A DNA stretch of 64,000 nt from Nocardia brasiliensis (GCF_011801125.1 NZ_CP046171.1:6696001-6760000); one strand, 5' to 3'; shown: positions 34,535 through 43,615, counted from the stretch's first letter. Notes: generated by a model not told the origin, from the sequence alone. Numbers and translations: made by a program.

Positions 34535-35119
34535 ATGAAGCTCGACCTGGCCAAGACCGACAAGCACTACTACCACGCTCCGACCGACCCGATCCGCCGC
34601 GTTTTCGGTAGCTACCGATACGTGACCGTCGCCGGCTCGGGCGCACCGGAAGGGCCGGAGTACAGCGCGGCGCTGGAGACCCTCTACCGCGCCGCCTACG
34701 GCGCGAAGAAGGTGGCCAAGTCCGCCGACCAGGATTTCGTGGTGCCGAAACTGGAGGGACTCTGGTGGGTGGAATCCGATGAACCCCCCTTGACGGTCCC
34801 GCGCGAGCAATGGCATTGGAAGCTGATGATTCGCATGCCGGAGTTCGTCACCGCGGATCTGGTGTCGGGCGCGAAGTTCGAAGAATTCAGCGAGGGCGAC
34901 GCCATTCAGGCGTTGCACATCGGTCCGTACGCGACCGAACCGGACACCCTGGCCCGAATGGACGCCTTCATGCGGGCCGAAGGATTGACGATGAACGGCC
35001 GTCACCACGAGATCTATCTCACCGACCCACGCCGCTCGGCGGGCCCGAAGAACAGGACCATCCTGCGGCATCCGGTCCGGCCCAGCGCTGACCAGGCCGC
35101 GCGCAGCGCCGAAAAATAG
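34535..35119 (+). CDS. GyrI-like small-molecule-binding domain protein
   Basis: A 194-residue stand-alone GyrI-like (SOUL/AraC-effector-type) domain protein. Recognised by YYHAPTDPIRRVFGSYRYVTVAGSG, LETLYRAAYGAKK, WWVESDEP, WHWKLMIRMPEFV, IQALHIGPYATEPDTLARMDAFM and HHEIYLTDPRR. Such proteins bind hydrophobic cations or other small molecules, and some are hydrolases (YhaV/cyclopropanoid cyclase-like). AGGAGG (34524-34529) lies 5 bases before the ATG. Monocistronic. Confidence 0.85.
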   Translation: MKLDLAKTDKHYYHAPTDPIRRVFGSYRYVTVAGSGAPEGPEYSAALETLYRAAYGAKKVAKSADQDFVVPKLEGLWWVESDEPPLTVPREQWHWKLMIRMPEFVTADLVSGAKFEEFSEGDAIQALHIGPYATEPDTLARMDAFMRAEGLTMNGRHHEIYLTDPRRSAGPKNRTILRHPVRPSADQAARSAEK

Positions 35120-35271
35120 GATGCGCCGGTCGAATTCGACCCGATACAGTACGCAGAGCGCCCAACGCGCGGGCAACGGTGATCGACGTTTGCCTATAGC
35201 GTGCTCGAAATGTCCTGGGCGCGAGTGAAATCAGTCCACCCTGCTACTCCGCCGGAAAGGGCAGAATTGCC

Positions 35272-35457
35272 ATGCGCAAATTCAGCGGCACGCGTCCGAG
35301 CGACGACGCAGCTCGGATCATCGCCACCACGATATCGGACGCCCACGCCGAACAACACGCACTGCACCGCAGTCACAGCGGCCGTCTCGCCTACCAGCAC
35401 ACGGCCTCGCACGAGCTGTTGCTGCTCGCCGCGTCGACCGTGGTGCGGATTCGGTAG
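35272..35457 (+). CDS. Small hypothetical protein (61 residues)
   Basis: Encodes MRKFSGTRPSDDAARIIATT followed by a His/Ala/Ser-rich helix (DAHAEQHALHRSHSG) and a short apolar end (ELLLLAASTVVRI). GGAAAGGGCAG lies upstream of the ATG at a slightly long distance. Nothing else competes for the space, and the first 20 residues look protein-like, but no family is recognised. It ends 13 bases before the convergent stop of the next gene. Confidence 0.45.
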   Translation: MRKFSGTRPSDDAARIIATTISDAHAEQHALHRSHSGRLAYQHTASHELLLLAASTVVRIR

Positions 35458-35470
35458 CCGCGCGCCCGCA

Positions 35471-36049
35471 CTACGGCGTGCGCGCCAGCACCTCGCGGCC
35501 GACATAGCCGAGCAGCCTGCGATGCGCGGACGCCCCCTCCTCGACCGCGACCTGAGCACCGAAGACCCCGGGCACCCGGAACTTATCGATGCCACCCCTG
35601 GTCCGCATGATGGCGAGGAGTTCGCCGCACAGCTCGTCGTCGGCGAGGTCGGCGCGATCGATGGCCACCGCGATATCCACTCCGTGCACCACGAGCTCGG
35701 TGAGATGGACCAGTGCCGCCGTCGACGCGGGCACCGTGCCCAACGACGTGCGCACCCGGTAATCGAGCGCGTCGGGCCGGTGCCAGGCGGCCCGGTCCAC
35801 CTCCGCCGCCGCGGCGTAGGCACCCTGCGGATCGCCGCCGAGCCAATCGGATTCGTGATCGGCGCCCGAATCCGTGCCGCTCAACGCGGCCGCGTAGACG
35901 TGCATACCGCCCACCATGTGGTTCAACACGGTGCGCACGTCCCACTCCCGACACGGTGTCGGCGCGGCCAGCGAGCTGTCGTCCAAGGCGGAAACGATGA
36001 CGCTCGTCGCCTCGAGTGCACGGTCGATCTGTCCGATCACGTTGTCCAT
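35471..36049 (-). CDS. Mycothiol-dependent isomerase-like (TIGR03086) metal-binding protein
   Basis: A 192-residue DinB/MDMPI-fold protein. The N-terminal WDVRTVLNHMVGGMHVY carries the first His ligand and LVHLTELVVHGVDIAVAID the other metal-binding residues (E-x-x-x-H). The family is typical of mycothiol producers and includes maleylpyruvate-isomerase-like enzymes; the actual reaction is unknown. The ATG follows AAGGAAG. The C-terminal residues 155-192 form a short added domain. Confidence 0.87.
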   Translation of the reverse strand: MDNVIGQIDRALEATSVIVSALDDSSLAAPTPCREWDVRTVLNHMVGGMHVYAAALSGTDSGADHESDWLGGDPQGAYAAAAEVDRAAWHRPDALDYRVRTSLGTVPASTAALVHLTELVVHGVDIAVAIDRADLADDELCGELLAIMRTRGGIDKFRVPGVFGAQVAVEEGASAHRRLLGYVGREVLARTP

Positions 36050-36505
36050 GAGCTTCCTTCGGTCGAGCGGTCTGGCTGAATTGGTAACACAGGCAGGCGA
36101 AATGCGGAGGCCGTTGCGAAAGCTGCTCTCGCCTGAACAGGTTGCCAGCAGTGTGCTTCTCGGTGGCCGACAGGAAAGCAATGTGCGTGCCGAATACAAC
36201 TCGTTACAGTGTGCAATGCCACGGGTGCGCGCGCAACGTGCACCGCGATATCTGAAAACTGTTGAGCCACTACTGTTACCACCGTAGAGTGCGCTACGCG
36301 CCGGAGCGGAGGCCAATCGCTTCCACTCGGGTCCGACGAGATTTCATACCCCGGTTCGCGGTTATCGAAACCTGATGTGCCGATTGAATTCACATCGATG
36401 TCGCAGAACACACATTGCCGGTTCAGTGGCCCGACAGCCGATTTCCGCCAGTGAAAGTCAAGGAATAGTAAAAGATTTTGCCACGGGAAGGATCCGGAGA
36501 CCAGG
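36050..36505. other. Intergenic, AT-richer, no supported gene
   Basis: About 450 bases clearly less GC-rich than the rest (for example aaggaatagtaaaagattttgcc near 36460). No frame has both a ribosome binding site and a protein-like composition. The region may hold the promoter of the TIGR03086 gene and degenerate foreign DNA. Confidence 0.35.
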
Positions 36506-36769
36506 TCAATCGATGTTCCAGCACTCCACCGCGATATCCCGGAACCCGCGCCCATCCTTTTGAAATGCCACGACGCACACCCGCCCGCGCCCGATCCCGT
36601 GCACGATCCAACTCGGATCCACCTCGGTGCCGGACGCGGAGAGGTCACGGTCGATGCCGGGGCCGGTGAAGCTGAGGAACCCGACGAAGCCACACCCCTG
36701 CGCCGACGCCTGATATCCCTCGGCACCGCCGACCACGCGCAGGCGGATCGGCGCCACTGCGGCACCCAT
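36506..36769 (-). CDS. Hypothetical 87-residue protein
   Basis: A small beta-rich protein (MGAAVAPIRLRVVGGAEGYQ, FVGFLSFTGPGIDRDLS, HGIGRGRVCVVAFQKDGRGF). The ATG has GGAGG eight bases upstream, and a GTG five codons earlier is a weaker alternative. Three Cys and no signal peptide, so it is probably cytoplasmic. I do not recognise it, but composition and the ribosome binding site support a real gene. Confidence 0.6.
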   Translation of the reverse strand: MGAAVAPIRLRVVGGAEGYQASAQGCGFVGFLSFTGPGIDRDLSASGTEVDPSWIVHGIGRGRVCVVAFQKDGRGFRDIAVECWNID

Positions 36770-36905
36770 AGTCACGACCTCCACGACATCGAACCAACGC
36801 GGCGCACACCGCGCGCCACCACCAGTCTAGCCACCATTTACCTTCCCCCACTTCCCCTTTCACGCGCCGCGCGTCCCTTGGTTATCCAACAGGGATGCCC
36901 ACCCC

Positions 36906-36921
36906 TGTGATCCAGCTCACA
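36906..36921. promoter_or_regulatory. Consensus CRP/FNR-type binding site
   Basis: TGTGATCCAGCTCACA fits the 16-base palindromic consensus TGTGA-N6-TCACA exactly, the site used by cAMP-responsive CRP proteins including M. tuberculosis Rv3676. It lies 225 bases upstream of rnc and 137 bases upstream of the opposite-strand 87-residue gene, so either could be the target. Confidence 0.75.
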
Positions 36922-37145
36922 TATCGATCGTGGCCTGCGACGACTCGGTTTTCCACTGCGCATTCGCGAAGGACGACGGTGGGTAAACTCACGTCGGTGC
37001 AGCGCAGTACCGGTGTGCTATCAGGAAGGTCGGTCGTGCGATCGTCTAGAACCCGAACCGGCGCGGGTGTCGTCGCGATACCCAGGCCCGCGGGCCCGCG
37101 CGTGCGCGGCGCATCGCTGCGGCAGGCAGAGCCCAGGCGGGCCGC

Positions 37146-37865
37146 ATGACCGAGCAGCGCGGCACCGACCCCGACTTACACGCGGATCTTCTTGCGGCCC
37201 TCGGCGTCCCGATCGACGACGAACTGCTGACCCTGGCACTGACGCACCGCTCCTACGCCTACGAGAACGGCGGGATGCCGACCAACGAGCGCCTGGAGTT
37301 CCTCGGCGATTCGGTACTTGGGCTGAGTATCACCGAAAGCCTGTACCTGCGGCATCCGCAACGGTCGGAGGGCGATCTGGCCAAGATCCGGTCCCGGGTG
37401 GTCAACATGCACGCCTGCGCCGAGGTCGCGCGCAGCCTGGGTCCGGCCGGGCTCGGCCCGCACCTGCTGCTCGGCAAGGGTGAGGAACTGACCGGCGGCC
37501 GCGACAAGACCAGCATCCTCGCCGACGGCATGGAATCGCTGCTCGGCGCGATACACCTGCAACACGGCATCGACGTCGCGCGCGAAGTGGTGCTGCGTCT
37601 GTTCGACGACCTGCTCGAGCGGGCCGCCAAGATGGGCGCGGGCCTGGACTGGAAGACCAGCCTGCAGGAGCACACCGCCGAACACGGTCTCGGTGTGCCC
37701 AGTTACGAGATCACCTCGACCGGGCCGGACCACGACAAGGAGTTCACCGCGACCGCGGTGGTCGGCGGCGTCGCCTACGGCACGGGCGTCGGGCGTTCGA
37801 AGAAGGAGGCGGAGCAGAACGCGGCCGCCACCGCCTACACCGCGCTCACCCAGCAGCAGAGCTAG
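37146..37865 (+). CDS. rnc: Ribonuclease III
   Basis: Double-strand-specific endoribonuclease that processes rRNA precursors and structured mRNAs. 239 residues. The RNase III signature [14 protein letters not shown] (47-60; E51, D55) and the second metal-binding pair [12 protein letters not shown] (D127, E130) are both intact. The C-terminal dsRNA-binding domain (about 165-236) runs from [14 protein letters not shown] to [16 protein letters not shown]. The gene usually follows a DUF177 gene and rpmF; neither is present here, so it is either a relocated or a second copy. No clear ribosome binding site precedes the ATG. Confidence 0.94.
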   Translation: MTEQRGTDPDLHADLLAALGVPIDDELLTLALTHRSYAYENGGMPTNERLEFLGDSVLGLSITESLYLRHPQRSEGDLAKIRSRVVNMHACAEVARSLGPAGLGPHLLLGKGEELTGGRDKTSILADGMESLLGAIHLQHGIDVAREVVLRLFDDLLERAAKMGAGLDWKTSLQEHTAEHGLGVPSYEITSTGPDHDKEFTATAVVGGVAYGTGVGRSKKEAEQNAAATAYTALTQQQS

Positions 37866-37881
37866 CAGCGCTGACGGTTGG

Positions 37882-38151
37882 TCAGGTGCGCAGCGGCGGT
37901 CCGTCCGGGCCGCCCTCCTCGGCGCGCGTAGTGATGCCGTGCTCGGTGCCCTCATCGGCTTCCTGATCCGGCTCGGGGTGATCCGGTTCGAAGGTCGCGG
38001 GCAGCCGCTTGATGTGCTTGTTCATCGAGCGAACCAGCAGCACCGTGCCGGCCAGCAGGATCAGGATGATCAGGAAGCCGAGCGGCGAGGCCTTGCCGAA
38101 CTCGGGTCCGGTCGGCGTGCCGGGAGATGTCTGAGCGAGCAGAACCAACAT
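37882..38151 (-). CDS. Small single-pass membrane protein (Rv1083-like)
   Basis: An 89-residue protein with one membrane helix (LGFLIILILLAGTVLLVRSM) and a long acidic, Pro/Glu-rich C-terminal tail. The ATG overlaps the mca stop (TGATG), with GAGGAG upstream inside mca, so the two are translationally coupled. The same pair (Rv1082 mca, Rv1083) exists in M. tuberculosis. The function is unknown; coupling suggests a role linked to mycothiol conjugate handling or export at the membrane. Confidence 0.8.
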   Translation of the reverse strand: MLVLLAQTSPGTPTGPEFGKASPLGFLIILILLAGTVLLVRSMNKHIKRLPATFEPDHPEPDQEADEGTEHGITTRAEEGGPDGPPLRT

Positions 38152-39035
38152 CACCGCTGCTCGTCCTCGATACCGGCGAACAGGTCGGTCTCCGGCAGCG
38201 CGGTGCGCACCCGGGTCTTGGCCAGCTCGAATTCCTCGGTCGGCCAGAGCCGCTGCTGCAGCTCGAGCGGAATGGCGAAGAACGCGCCGTTCGGGTCGAT
38301 CTGCGTGGCGTGCGCGCGCAGGGCGTCGTCGCGCTGCGGGAAGTACTTGGCGCACTCGATCTGCGTGGTGACCCTGGAGAACACGTCGCCGCGCTCGGGC
38401 ACGTACTTGCGCATCCGGTCCAGCCACTCCTGTAGCGGGAAGGGCTCACCCATCCGCTCGTACTCCTCGGCGAAGACCTCCATCCGCCGTGCGGTGAAGC
38501 CGTGGTCGTAGTACAGCTTCAGCGGCGTCCACGGTGCACCCGCGTCGGGGAAACGCTGCGGATCGCCCGCCGCCTCGAACGCGGCCATGGAGACCTCGTG
38601 GCAGCGGATGTGGTCCGGGTGCGGGTAGCCGCCCAGCTCGTCATAGGTGGTCATCACGTGCGGCTTGAACTCGCGCACCACCCGGACCAGCGCCTCGGTG
38701 GCCTCCTCCAGCGGGACCAGCGCGAAGCTGCCCTCGGGCAGCGGCGGCAGCGGATCACCTTCGGGCAGCCCGGAATCGACGAAGCCGAGCCAGTGCTGGC
38801 GCACGCCGAGCGCGCGGGCCGCCGCGGCCATTTCCTCGCGACGGATCTCCTCGATCCGATCCAGGACGCCGGGCGTGTCCATCGCGGGGTTCAGGATGCT
38901 GCCGCGTTCCCCGCCGGTCAGCGTGACGATGAGGACGTCGTGTCCCTCGTCGGCGTACCGCGCGGTCGTCGCGGCACCCTTGCTGGATTCGTCGTCGGGG
39001 TGGGCATGCACCGCCATGAGGCGAAGGCCACTCAC
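38151..39035 (-). CDS. mca: Mycothiol S-conjugate amidase
   Basis: Zinc amidase that cleaves mycothiol S-conjugates into a mercapturic acid and glucosaminyl-inositol, detoxifying alkylating agents and antibiotics. 294 residues. AHPDDES (H12, D15) and the later [11 protein letters not shown] supply the Zn ligands of the PIG-L/LmbE fold. [16 protein letters not shown] and the Mca-specific long C-terminal part ([19 protein letters not shown]) distinguish it from MshB. GTG start, giving [17 protein letters not shown]. Confidence 0.96.
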   Translation of the reverse strand: MSGLRLMAVHAHPDDESSKGAATTARYADEGHDVLIVTLTGGERGSILNPAMDTPGVLDRIEEIRREEMAAAARALGVRQHWLGFVDSGLPEGDPLPPLPEGSFALVPLEEATEALVRVVREFKPHVMTTYDELGGYPHPDHIRCHEVSMAAFEAAGDPQRFPDAGAPWTPLKLYYDHGFTARRMEVFAEEYERMGEPFPLQEWLDRMRKYVPERGDVFSRVTTQIECAKYFPQRDDALRAHATQIDPNGAFFAIPLELQQRLWPTEEFELAKTRVRTALPETDLFAGIEDEQR

Positions 39036-39136
39036 GTCTCGTTCACCATCGCTCTCGCTCGCGGGTGTCTGGTCTTCGTTCCCTATAGTTCCATTCGACC
39101 GACATTTGTTCCGACTTACCCCCCGGGAGCGACCTC

Positions 39137-39586
39137 ATGGGCGAGCGCGACGACGCCACGGCTCCGGCGGCGATCCGCAGGCCGACCGACCGGTACGGAA
39201 AGCAGCCGTCCGCGCGCCCCCGCTGGTTGGCCCCCGCGCTCATCGCGGCCGTCGCGGTGCTCGGCTGCGGCGTGGCCTTTCTCGGCTGGCAGAAATACGG
39301 CCCCGAGGACATCGAGTCCGAGCAACTCGGCTACACCGTTGTCGACGATGCCACGATGTCGATCCGGATCAAGGTCACCAGGAAGGATCCGAGCCGGCCG
39401 GTGGTCTGCTTCGTGCGCGCGATGGCCCGCGACAGCGTCGAGGTCGGGCGCCGTGAGGTGCTCATTCCACCCTCTGACAGCGGCACGATCCAGCTGACGA
39501 CCACCGTGAAGGCTTCCGAGCGACCCGCCTCGAGCAGCATCTACGCGTGCAGCGCGGACGTGCCCGAATACCTGCGGGCGGAGTAG
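39137..39586 (+). CDS. DUF4307 membrane protein (Rv1081c-like)
   Basis: A 149-residue protein with a cytoplasmic basic N-terminus, one membrane helix (LAPALIAAVAVLGCGVAFLGW, about 31-51) and an external DUF4307 domain (LGYTVVDDATMSIRIKVTRKDPSRPVVCFVRAMARDSVEVGRREV). The two Cys in the outer part could be disulfide bonded. It lies between mca (divergent) and greA (same strand), as in mycobacteria. Function unknown. Confidence 0.88.
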   Translation: MGERDDATAPAAIRRPTDRYGKQPSARPRWLAPALIAAVAVLGCGVAFLGWQKYGPEDIESEQLGYTVVDDATMSIRIKVTRKDPSRPVVCFVRAMARDSVEVGRREVLIPPSDSGTIQLTTTVKASERPASSSIYACSADVPEYLRAE

Positions 39587-39661
39587 CCCGCTACCGACCA
39601 GCACCGGCGCCAGAGTCGATTTGCCGCAATCGCCGCAGCAAATGTCCTCGAAATTAACTCC

Positions 39662-39726
39662 GACCTGCATGTTTGTGATTCATGCTAAAATGGCCTGACA
39701 CACGGTTCCGGGGTTCGGAGCCGTGT
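39662..39726 (+). promoter_or_regulatory. greA promoter with extended -10 and leader hairpin
   Basis: TGCTAAAAT (39683-39691) is an extended -10, with GACCTG 18 bases upstream as a weak -35. An 11-bp stem with one wobble and a GGGTT loop (39700-39710 with 39716-39726) starts right at the expected transcription start, leaving a leader of about 220 bases before greA. It could instead be the terminator of the DUF4307 gene 114 bases upstream. Confidence 0.5.
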
Positions 39727-39919
39727 TTGCTGCATTGGCGGCCAGCGCTATCTGTTCCGGACCACGAGCTTTGCCCGGAACCAGGGTCTGTCGGGGTTCG
39801 AAGAACTTCCCAGGATCGCTCTAGCCGTCGACTGGTGCGTGCCCGCCCCACGGGTGGGTACTGCGGCAGTTATCAGGGAATCCCGGCCTGCCGGGAACAA
39901 CTACTAGGGAGTGATCGAG

Positions 39920-40414
39920 ATGACTGAGACGCAAGTGACTTGGCTGACCCCGGAGTCGCACGACAGGCTCAAGGGAGAACTCGATGCGCTCATCGCCAAT
40001 CGTCCCGTTATCGCTGCCGAGATCAACGAACGCCGTGAAGAGGGCGACCTCAAGGAGAACGGCGGATACCACGCCGCGCGTGAGGAGCAGGGCCAGCAGG
40101 AGGCGCGCATTCGCCAGCTGCAGGAACTGCTGAACAACGCCAAGGTCGGCGTGGCGCCGACCAAGTCCGGCGTCGCGCTGCCCGGCTCGGTCGTCAAGGT
40201 CTACTACGACGGCGACGAGTCCGATACCGAGACCTTCCTCATCGCGACCCGCGAAGAGGGCCTGAACGACTCCAAGCTGGAGACCTACTCGCCCGCCTCC
40301 CCGCTGGGCGGGGCGCTCATCGACGCCAAGGTCGGCGAGACCCGCGAGTACACGCTGCCCAACGGCAACACCATGAAGGTCACCCTGGTCAGCGCGGAGC
40401 CCTACCACAGCTGA
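39920..40414 (+). CDS. greA: Transcription elongation factor GreA
   Basis: Rescues backtracked RNA polymerase by inserting its coiled coil into the secondary channel. The 164 residues match the mycobacterial length. N-terminal coiled-coil tip acidic motif [24 protein letters not shown] with the functional Asp/Glu pair; C-terminal FKBP-like domain ending [24 protein letters not shown] (39906-39911) lies 8 bases before the ATG; an in-frame GTG three codons earlier overlaps that site and is rejected. Confidence 0.97.
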   Translation: MTETQVTWLTPESHDRLKGELDALIANRPVIAAEINERREEGDLKENGGYHAAREEQGQQEARIRQLQELLNNAKVGVAPTKSGVALPGSVVKVYYDGDESDTETFLIATREEGLNDSKLETYSPASPLGGALIDAKVGETREYTLPNGNTMKVTLVSAEPYHS

Positions 40415-40467
40415 CCTCGCGGGCCGGGTCGCCGCGCGACCCGGCCGAATGTTCCCCCTGAGACACG

Positions 40468-40500
40468 AGCGGCCGCACCCGTATTCCAGGTGCGGCCGCT
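40468..40500. terminator. Bidirectional hairpin between greA and metB
   Basis: A perfect 12-bp GC-rich stem (40468-40479 with 40489-40500) and 9-base loop between the convergent greA and metB stops. Confidence 0.7.
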
Positions 40501-40520
40501 TCGTCATCTCAGGCGTCCCG

Positions 40521-41696
40521 TCAGCTCGCGAGCGCCTGCTCGACATCGGCGAGCAGATCGGCCGCGTCCTCGATACCGACCGAAAGCCGCACCAGATCGG
40601 CGGGCACCTCCAGGGCGGAGCCCTCGGTGGAGGCGTGGGTCATCGCGGCCGGGTGCTCGATCAGCGATTCCACCCCGCCGAGCGACTCGGCCAGGGTGAA
40701 CACCTTTGTGCGCGAGCAGAACTCGCGAGCGGCGTCGGCGCCGCCGTGCAGCCGCACCGAGATCATGCCGCCGAACCGGCGCATCTGCTTCGCGGCGACC
40801 TGGTGCCCCGGGTGCTCGGGCAGACCGGGGTAGATCACCTGCGCGATCGCCGGGTGTCCGGCAAGGAACTCGACCAGGGTCTCCGCGTTGTCGCAGTGCC
40901 GGTCCATCCGCACGGCGAGCGTCTTGGTGCCGCGCATGGTGAGGAAGGCGTCGAAGGGGCCTGGCACCGCGCCCGCGCCGTTCTGCAGGAAGGCGAACGC
41001 CGCGTCGAGCTCCGGATCGTTGGTGATCAGCGCGCCGCCGACGACATCGGAGTGCCCGCCGAGGTACTTGGTGGTCGAGTGCGTCACGATGTCGGCGCCG
41101 AGCAGCAGCGGCTGCTGCAGGTACGGGGTGGCAAAGGTGTTGTCCACCACGAGCTTCGCGCCCGCGGCGTGCGCGACATCGGCCAGCGCCGGGATGTCAC
41201 CAATGCTCAGCAGCGGGTTGGTCGGGGTCTCGACCCACACCAGCTTGGTGTTCGGGCGGATCGCCGCGCGCATCTCGTCCACGTCGAAGACGTGCGCGGG
41301 CGAGTGCTCGATCCCCCACTGGCTGAACACCTTGTCGATCAGGCGGAAGGTGCCGCCGTAGGCGTCGTCCGGGATGACGATGTGGTCACCGGGACGCAAC
41401 GTGGCCCGCACGGCACAGTCGGTGGCGGCCATGCCGGAGGCGAAAGCCCGGCCGTACCGGCCGGATTCGAGCGCGGCGAGGTTCGCCTCCAGCGCGGAGC
41501 GAGTCGGGTTACCGGTGCGGGCGTACTCGAAACCGCCACGCAGACCGCCCACCCCGTCCTGAGCGAAGGTCGAACTCGCGTAGATGGGCACGTTCACCGC
41601 GCCGGTCTGCGGATCGGGATCGAACCCGGCATGCACGGCCCGTGTCGAGAACCCCAGCCCAGCTGTGCCTTCGGTCCGCTCGCTTCGCTCACTCAT
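40521..41696 (-). CDS. metB: Cystathionine gamma-synthase
   Basis: PLP enzyme joining cysteine to an activated homoserine to give cystathionine in methionine synthesis; some actinobacterial forms also act as gamma-lyase. 391 residues, with SSTFAQDGVGGLRGGFEYARTGNPTR, the substrate/PLP region SGMAATDC, and the PLP-lysine motif HSTTKYLGGHSDVVGG (K210). The start is chosen at MSERSERTEGTAG, as in mycobacterial MetB; an ATG eight codons upstream is less likely. With cbs further on, the window holds both transsulfuration directions. Confidence 0.95.
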   Translation of the reverse strand: MSERSERTEGTAGLGFSTRAVHAGFDPDPQTGAVNVPIYASSTFAQDGVGGLRGGFEYARTGNPTRSALEANLAALESGRYGRAFASGMAATDCAVRATLRPGDHIVIPDDAYGGTFRLIDKVFSQWGIEHSPAHVFDVDEMRAAIRPNTKLVWVETPTNPLLSIGDIPALADVAHAAGAKLVVDNTFATPYLQQPLLLGADIVTHSTTKYLGGHSDVVGGALITNDPELDAAFAFLQNGAGAVPGPFDAFLTMRGTKTLAVRMDRHCDNAETLVEFLAGHPAIAQVIYPGLPEHPGHQVAAKQMRRFGGMISVRLHGGADAAREFCSRTKVFTLAESLGGVESLIEHPAAMTHASTEGSALEVPADLVRLSVGIEDAADLLADVEQALAS

Positions 41697-41946
41697 GAAC
41701 CACACCCTAATTGGCCGCATCGTAGGGGCAACCCTCTGGTCGGGCTACCCGCCCGTAGAACCGTCACGCTCGCCGCGTTGTTCCGCGCGCCCCGCCGTCG
41801 CGACCGGAGCCGATCGGACAGATCCCGATACTTCCGGCCGATGGCCGATCTAATTCCACAGCTAGACCGCTTGGGCAGAAATATCTTCCGCCACTTGGGG
41901 CAGTGAACCCGATCTCACCGGCGCGACCGGCAATTAGGCTGAGCGC

Positions 41947-43122
41947 ATGGTCACTGTGGAAGAACTGTTCGCGATCGATTCCCTCCTCTCCGACGACGAG
42001 CGCGAGATCCGCGACACCGTCGCCGCCTTCGCCGCACAACGGCTGCGCCCGCACATCGCGGACTGGTTCGAGGCGGGCACCTTCCCGGCCCGCGAGATCG
42101 CCCCCGAACTGGGCAAGGTGGGTCTGCTCGGCATGCACCTCGACGGCTACGGCTGCGCGGGCATGTCGGCCACCATGTACGGACTCGCCTGCCAGGAGCT
42201 GGAGGCGGTCGACTCGGGCGTGCGCAGCATGGTGTCGGTGCAGGGGTCGCTCGCGATGACCGCGATCCACAAGTACGGCTCCGAGGAGCAGAAGCAGCAG
42301 TGGCTGCCCGAGATGGCGGCGGGCCGCGCGATCGGTTGCTTCGGGCTCACCGAGCCGGATTTCGGCTCCAACCCCGCCGGCATGCGGACCAGGGCCAAGC
42401 GCGACGGCACCGACTGGGTGCTGAACGGGTCGAAGATGTGGATCACCAACGGCTCGGTGGCCGATGTCGCGGTGGTGTGGGCGCAGACCGAGGACGAGGG
42501 CAAGCAGGTGATCCGCGGCTTCCTGGTGCCCGCGGGCACCCCGGGATTCACCGCCCGTGAGATGCACCGCAAGCTGTCGCTGCGCGCTTCGGTGACCGCC
42601 GAGCTCGATCTCGACGACGTCCGCCTGCCCGCCGAGGCCGTGCTGCCGGAGTCGCGCGGGCTGGCCGCGCCGCTGGCCTGCCTGAGCGAGGCGCGCTTCG
42701 GGATCATCTTCGGCGCGCTCGGCGCCGCGCGCGACTGCCTGGCCGCGACCATCGACTACGCCCGCACCCGTGAGGTATTCGACAAGCCGCTGGCCGCCTA
42801 CCAGCTGACCCAGGCCAAGCTCGCGGACATGGCCCTCGAGTTCGGCAAGGGCCAGCTGCTCGCCCTGCACCTCGGCCGGCTGAAGGACCGCGGCACGGTG
42901 ACCCCGCAGCAGGTGAGCGCGGGCAAGTTGAACAGCACCCGCGAGGCCATCGCGATCGCCCGCGAGTGCCGGACCATTCTCGGCGCCAACGGCATCACGC
43001 TGGACTATCCGGTGCTGCGGCACGCGAACAACCTCGAGTCGGTGCTCACCTACGAGGGCACGGCCGAGGTGCATCAGCTGGTGCTCGGGCGCGCCCTCAC
43101 CGACGCGAATGCCTTTCGCTGA
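41947..43122 (+). CDS. Acyl-CoA dehydrogenase, glutaryl-CoA dehydrogenase-like
   Basis: A 391-residue FAD acyl-CoA dehydrogenase. The catalytic base is E370 in VLTYEGTAEVHQLVLGRALT, the usual place in glutaryl-CoA dehydrogenase. DSGVRSMVSVQGSL keeps the Arg that binds the distal carboxylate, and GCFGLTEPDFGSNPAGM is the flavin/substrate loop. Glutaryl-CoA oxidation and decarboxylation in lysine/tryptophan breakdown is therefore the best guess, though related substrates are possible. Monocistronic, with an AT-rich promoter region upstream. Confidence 0.9.
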   Translation: MVTVEELFAIDSLLSDDEREIRDTVAAFAAQRLRPHIADWFEAGTFPAREIAPELGKVGLLGMHLDGYGCAGMSATMYGLACQELEAVDSGVRSMVSVQGSLAMTAIHKYGSEEQKQQWLPEMAAGRAIGCFGLTEPDFGSNPAGMRTRAKRDGTDWVLNGSKMWITNGSVADVAVVWAQTEDEGKQVIRGFLVPAGTPGFTAREMHRKLSLRASVTAELDLDDVRLPAEAVLPESRGLAAPLACLSEARFGIIFGALGAARDCLAATIDYARTREVFDKPLAAYQLTQAKLADMALEFGKGQLLALHLGRLKDRGTVTPQQVSAGKLNSTREAIAIARECRTILGANGITLDYPVLRHANNLESVLTYEGTAEVHQLVLGRALTDANAFR

Positions 43123-43229
43123 CCGGCGAATACGAAGCCGGTAATTTGCTGAAACACACCGATCGAATAGTGGTGAAGGGGAGAATCGTCACAGTTTCAT
43201 CAAGACACGCCGGTTGCTAGCATCGCAAC

Positions 43230-43607
43230 ATGTTCCTGCTCGGCCCCGCGTTGCTCGAAGTGTCGGCGCGCAAGATATTGAACCGCCTGCACAAGACGCA
43301 CGGGGTACCGGCGCTGGCTGCCGCGGCACAGTTGCCCGCGCTCTCGGCGGCACTCGACCAGCACGCCGCGGCCGTGCGCGACATTCTCGAATGGGGTGTC
43401 GAGGACGCCGCCAAGGTGCCTGCGCCGGTGCTGCTCGCGGGTTACGCGCGCGGGCTCCTCGATCAGGTCCGCGAGGCCGCGACCGGCGCGGAAGGGACCG
43501 GGCTCACCGGCGCCGCGCCGGGCGATCTCGGCAGTTGGGCCAGCGCGGACTGGCTGCAACTACGCCTGGCCGGGGTCTGCCTGCACGCGGCGCGCACCAC
43601 CGCCTGA
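43230..43607 (+). CDS. Hypothetical protein, possibly DUF6401-like
   Basis: A 125-residue helical Ala/Leu-rich soluble protein. The parts RLHKTHGVPALAAAAQLPALSAALDQHAAAVRDIL and VLLAGYARGLLDQV remind me of the DUF6401 family, which is often found near natural-product genes, but I am not certain. ATG start with only weak GC-rich sequence before it. It ends 9 bases before a bidirectional terminator. Confidence 0.65.
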   Translation: MFLLGPALLEVSARKILNRLHKTHGVPALAAAAQLPALSAALDQHAAAVRDILEWGVEDAAKVPAPVLLAGYARGLLDQVREAATGAEGTGLTGAAPGDLGSWASADWLQLRLAGVCLHAARTTA

Positions 43608-43615
43608 ACCGAAAA

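Noticed and set aside
36895..37149. 84-codon frame directly before rnc
   Set aside because: It contains the CRP-type site, has no convincing ribosome binding site and reads as a Thr/Arg/Ser-rich low-information sequence.
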